A stretch of 64,000 bases of DNA from Nitrospirota bacterium (lineage in GTDB: Bacteria; Nitrospirota; UBA9217), in NCBI GenBank assembly GCA_020052615.1, contig JAGVOT010000123.1, positions 152,047 to 216,046 of the forward strand, written 5' to 3'. Below, piece by piece: positions 61,990 to 64,000 of this stretch (position 1 is the first letter of the stretch; every line of letters starts with the position of its first letter). The notes beneath the pieces are model-generated. The model was not told where the DNA came from. It ran no database searches and worked only from the letters and a program-made list of their open reading frames with translations. The position numbers and the translations under genes are program-made.

Positions 61990-63822
61990 ATGGCAATGTC
62001 AGGCAGACTCGGTGCCATGCTTGTTTCATCGGGTCTCATAACGGACGATCAGCTAAAAAAAGCCCTTTCCACGCAAAAAATGGAAGGCGGCAGGCTTGGT
62101 TCGATCCTGGTCAAGCTTGGTTTTGTCCAGGAAGACAAGCTGATGACCTTTCTGAGCAAGCAGTACGGCGTTCCCTATGTGGACTTGAGCAAGTTCCAGA
62201 TCAATCCCGCCGTCATCAAGCATATTCCCGCCGATACCGCCCAGAAATACCGGATCATGCCGATCAACCGGTCCGGTGCCACGATCACCATTGCCATGGT
62301 GGACCCTTCGAACATATTCGCCATAGACGACATCAAGTTCATGACCGGCTACAATGTTGAAGCGGTCGTTGCGACCGAAGGCGCTATCGTCGATGCTATC
62401 AAAAAGTACTATGGCGGCGCCAAGTCGCTCGTGGCATCCAAGGGCGGCGGGACGGCGCCGCAGGCCGCCGAACAAAAGAAGATGACCCTCGATGCCAAAG
62501 ACTACAGCATGGACGGCATGAAAGAGGACGAAGAGGACCTTCTCGATACGGGCGGCGTGGTGGAGGTCGAGGACTTCGACAACCTGGTCCATGGCGCCGT
62601 GGAAGACCTTGAAGTGGTCGAAGAGTCCCAGGACCAGCTCTCCGGCGAGGTGGACGCGCCGATCGTGAAGCTCGTGAACGGAATCCTGCTGCGTGCTGCA
62701 ACCATGGGCGTGAGCGATATTCATATCGAGCCCTACGAAAAGAGCTTCCGTGTGCGATATCGCCTCGACGGCTCCCTGCACACCGTCATGGGGCTCCCGC
62801 TCAAGATCAAGAACGCCGTCATCTCCCGAATAAAGATCATGTCGATGCTTGACATCGCCGAGCGCAGGCTTCCCCAGGACGGGCGCATCAAGCTCAGGAT
62901 GGGCGCGAAGAAGACCATGGATTTCCGCGTGTCCGTCCTGCCGACCCTGTTCGGCGAAAAGATCGTCATGCGGCTGTTGGACAAATCGAACCTCCAACTC
63001 GACATGACAAAGCTGGGTTTCGGCACGGACCAGATCACCCTGTTGAAAGAGGCCCTGGACAGGCCCTACGGGATGGTCCTGGTGACCGGACCGACGGGAA
63101 GCGGTAAAACGACGACCCTGTACTCTGCGCTCTCCGAATTGAACAAGGAAGACACCAATATCATGACCGCGGAAGACCCGGTGGAGTTCAACCTTGCCGG
63201 CATCAACCAGGTCCAGATGAAGGACGATATCGGGCTCAACTTTGCCGCTGCTCTCCGGTCATTTCTGCGGCAGGACCCCGATGTGATCATGGTCGGAGAG
63301 ATCCGCGACTACGAAACTGCCGAGATCGGCGTCAAGGCGGCCCTCACCGGTCATCTTGTGCTTTCGACGCTCCATACAAATGATGCGCCGGGCACGATCA
63401 ACCGTCTGCTGAACATGGGTGTTGAACCCTTCCTCGTCTCTTCGGCAGTGGTCCTGATCCTTGCCCAGCGGCTTGTGCGCAAGGTCTGCCAGAACTGCAA
63501 GAAACCCGAAAAACTGCCTCCCCAGGTCCTGATAAAAGCTGGTTTCACTGAAGAGGAATCGGCCTCCCTGGTAACGTATAAGGGGTCCGGATGCGATATA
63601 TGCAATAAGACCGGATATAAGGGCAGAGTGGCGCTCTATGAGATCATGCCGATCAGGGAAGAGATCAAGGAACTGGTGCTGCAGGGAGCATCAGTCATGG
63701 ACCTCAAAAAGCAGGCGGTCACCCTGGGCATGAAGACACTGCGCGCGAGCGGACTTTTGAAGATCAAGGAAGGGATGACCTCGCTTGAGGAAGTTCTTGA
63801 AAACACGTTTCCCGATAATTAA
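61990..63822 (+). CDS. pilB: Type IV pilus assembly ATPase PilB
   Basis: A 610-residue protein. Two tandem MshEN-type repeats at the N-terminus begin RLGAMLVSSGLITDDQL and RLGSILVKLGFVQEDKL, a form known to bind c-di-GMP in MshE and PilB relatives. The ATPase domain has GPTGSGKTTTLYSAL (Walker A), an Asp box, and DPDVIMVGEIRDYETAE (Walker B). CQNCKKPEK and CDICNKTGYKGR form the four-cysteine zinc site. PilB powers pilus extension. An acidic linker (about 165-220) separates the halves. pilT follows after 47 bases. Confidence 0.96.
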   Translation: MAMSGRLGAMLVSSGLITDDQLKKALSTQKMEGGRLGSILVKLGFVQEDKLMTFLSKQYGVPYVDLSKFQINPAVIKHIPADTAQKYRIMPINRSGATITIAMVDPSNIFAIDDIKFMTGYNVEAVVATEGAIVDAIKKYYGGAKSLVASKGGGTAPQAAEQKKMTLDAKDYSMDGMKEDEEDLLDTGGVVEVEDFDNLVHGAVEDLEVVEESQDQLSGEVDAPIVKLVNGILLRAATMGVSDIHIEPYEKSFRVRYRLDGSLHTVMGLPLKIKNAVISRIKIMSMLDIAERRLPQDGRIKLRMGAKKTMDFRVSVLPTLFGEKIVMRLLDKSNLQLDMTKLGFGTDQITLLKEALDRPYGMVLVTGPTGSGKTTTLYSALSELNKEDTNIMTAEDPVEFNLAGINQVQMKDDIGLNFAAALRSFLRQDPDVIMVGEIRDYETAEIGVKAALTGHLVLSTLHTNDAPGTINRLLNMGVEPFLVSSAVVLILAQRLVRKVCQNCKKPEKLPPQVLIKAGFTEEESASLVTYKGSGCDICNKTGYKGRVALYEIMPIREEIKELVLQGASVMDLKKQAVTLGMKTLRASGLLKIKEGMTSLEEVLENTFPDN

Positions 63823-63869
63823 TGATACGGTTATTTCATACGGATTAAACTGAGCACGAGGTATACTGA

Positions 63870-64000
63870 ATGTCAAATCTCCATGATCTCCTCAAGTACA
63901 TGATCGAAAAAGGCGCATCTGATCTCCATATAAGCACCGGCATCCCGCCGTCGATCCGCGTTGACGGCAAAATAAAACCGATACCCGGTCTGGAACCACT
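63870..64000 (+). CDS. pilT: Twitching motility ATPase PilT, 3' end cut by the window
   Basis: The ATG at 63870 opens a frame that runs off the right edge; 43 codons are visible. MSNLHDLLKYMIEKGASDLH and then the ISTGIPPSIRVDGKI block are the usual N-terminus of PilT, the retraction ATPase of type IV pili. A GCACGAGG-type site lies upstream. Catalytic motifs are beyond the window, so PilT rather than PilU is judged only from the N-terminus and from the position after pilB. Confidence 0.88.
   Translation, partial: MSNLHDLLKYMIEKGASDLHISTGIPPSIRVDGKIKPIPGLEP

Overview
The window reads as chromosome of a Gram-negative, probably anaerobic or facultatively anaerobic bacterium. It has outer-membrane proteins, lipoproteins, a TamB-type protein, type IV pilus ATPases, a complete Rnf complex in the order C-D-G-E-A-B, and a large multihaem cytochrome c. 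This mix fits lineages such as Nitrospirota or Desulfobacterota, but nothing here fixes the taxonomy. Nearly all genes lie on the + strand; smr-DUF190-crcB, mazG (with a 3' remnant) and polA are on the - strand. No rRNA, CRISPR array, transposase or integrase was recognised. One tRNA (Thr, CGT) is present.

1-17.9 kb: a surface-glycan locus. It runs from a methyltransferase cut by the left edge through a Wzx-type flippase, a GT2, an exported glycosidase-like protein, an O-antigen ligase/polymerase-like membrane protein, three GT4 enzymes, an FkbM methyltransferase and two GNAT-like proteins. A PglC/PglE/PglF-like trio (initiating phosphoglycosyltransferase, aminotransferase, 4,6-dehydratase) follows, then APS kinase and UDP-glucose 4-epimerase. 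The early part looks clearly richer in A+T than the housekeeping genes further on, which suggests lateral acquisition.

18-29.6 kb: housekeeping and energy genes. These are surE-pcm, smr, DUF190-crcB (fluoride export), a NifU-type scaffold, the rnf operon (ferredoxin:NAD+ oxidoreductase) behind a good sigma-70-type promoter, and gcvH-lpdA. Intergenic palindromes and short repeats lie inside and just after the rnf operon.

29.7-45.1 kb: cell-envelope region. It holds a CHASE2-class III nucleotide cyclase, an SH3-domain protein, an M48 protease, a FadL-type porin, a 1580-residue lipoprotein with repeated beta-sandwich modules and an EF-hand-like loop, a small exported protein, a lipoprotein metalloprotease and another lipoprotein. 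The last gene is bracketed by mazG and a decayed copy of mazG's 3' end.

45.2-64 kb: glnD, tamB, polA, a ComFB-domain protein, an NHL beta-propeller protein with a multihaem cytochrome c (ten CXXCH sites plus two unusual CXnCH sites), tRNA-Thr, pgsA, an HTH protein, a DUF512 radical-SAM/PDZ protein, aroE, pilB and the start of pilT. The two promoters best placed before polA and the NHL gene lie so close to the start codons that their transcripts would be leaderless or nearly so. The least explained parts are the 33-44 kb lipoprotein/protease block and the 54.5-58.2 kb ComFB-propeller-cytochrome block.
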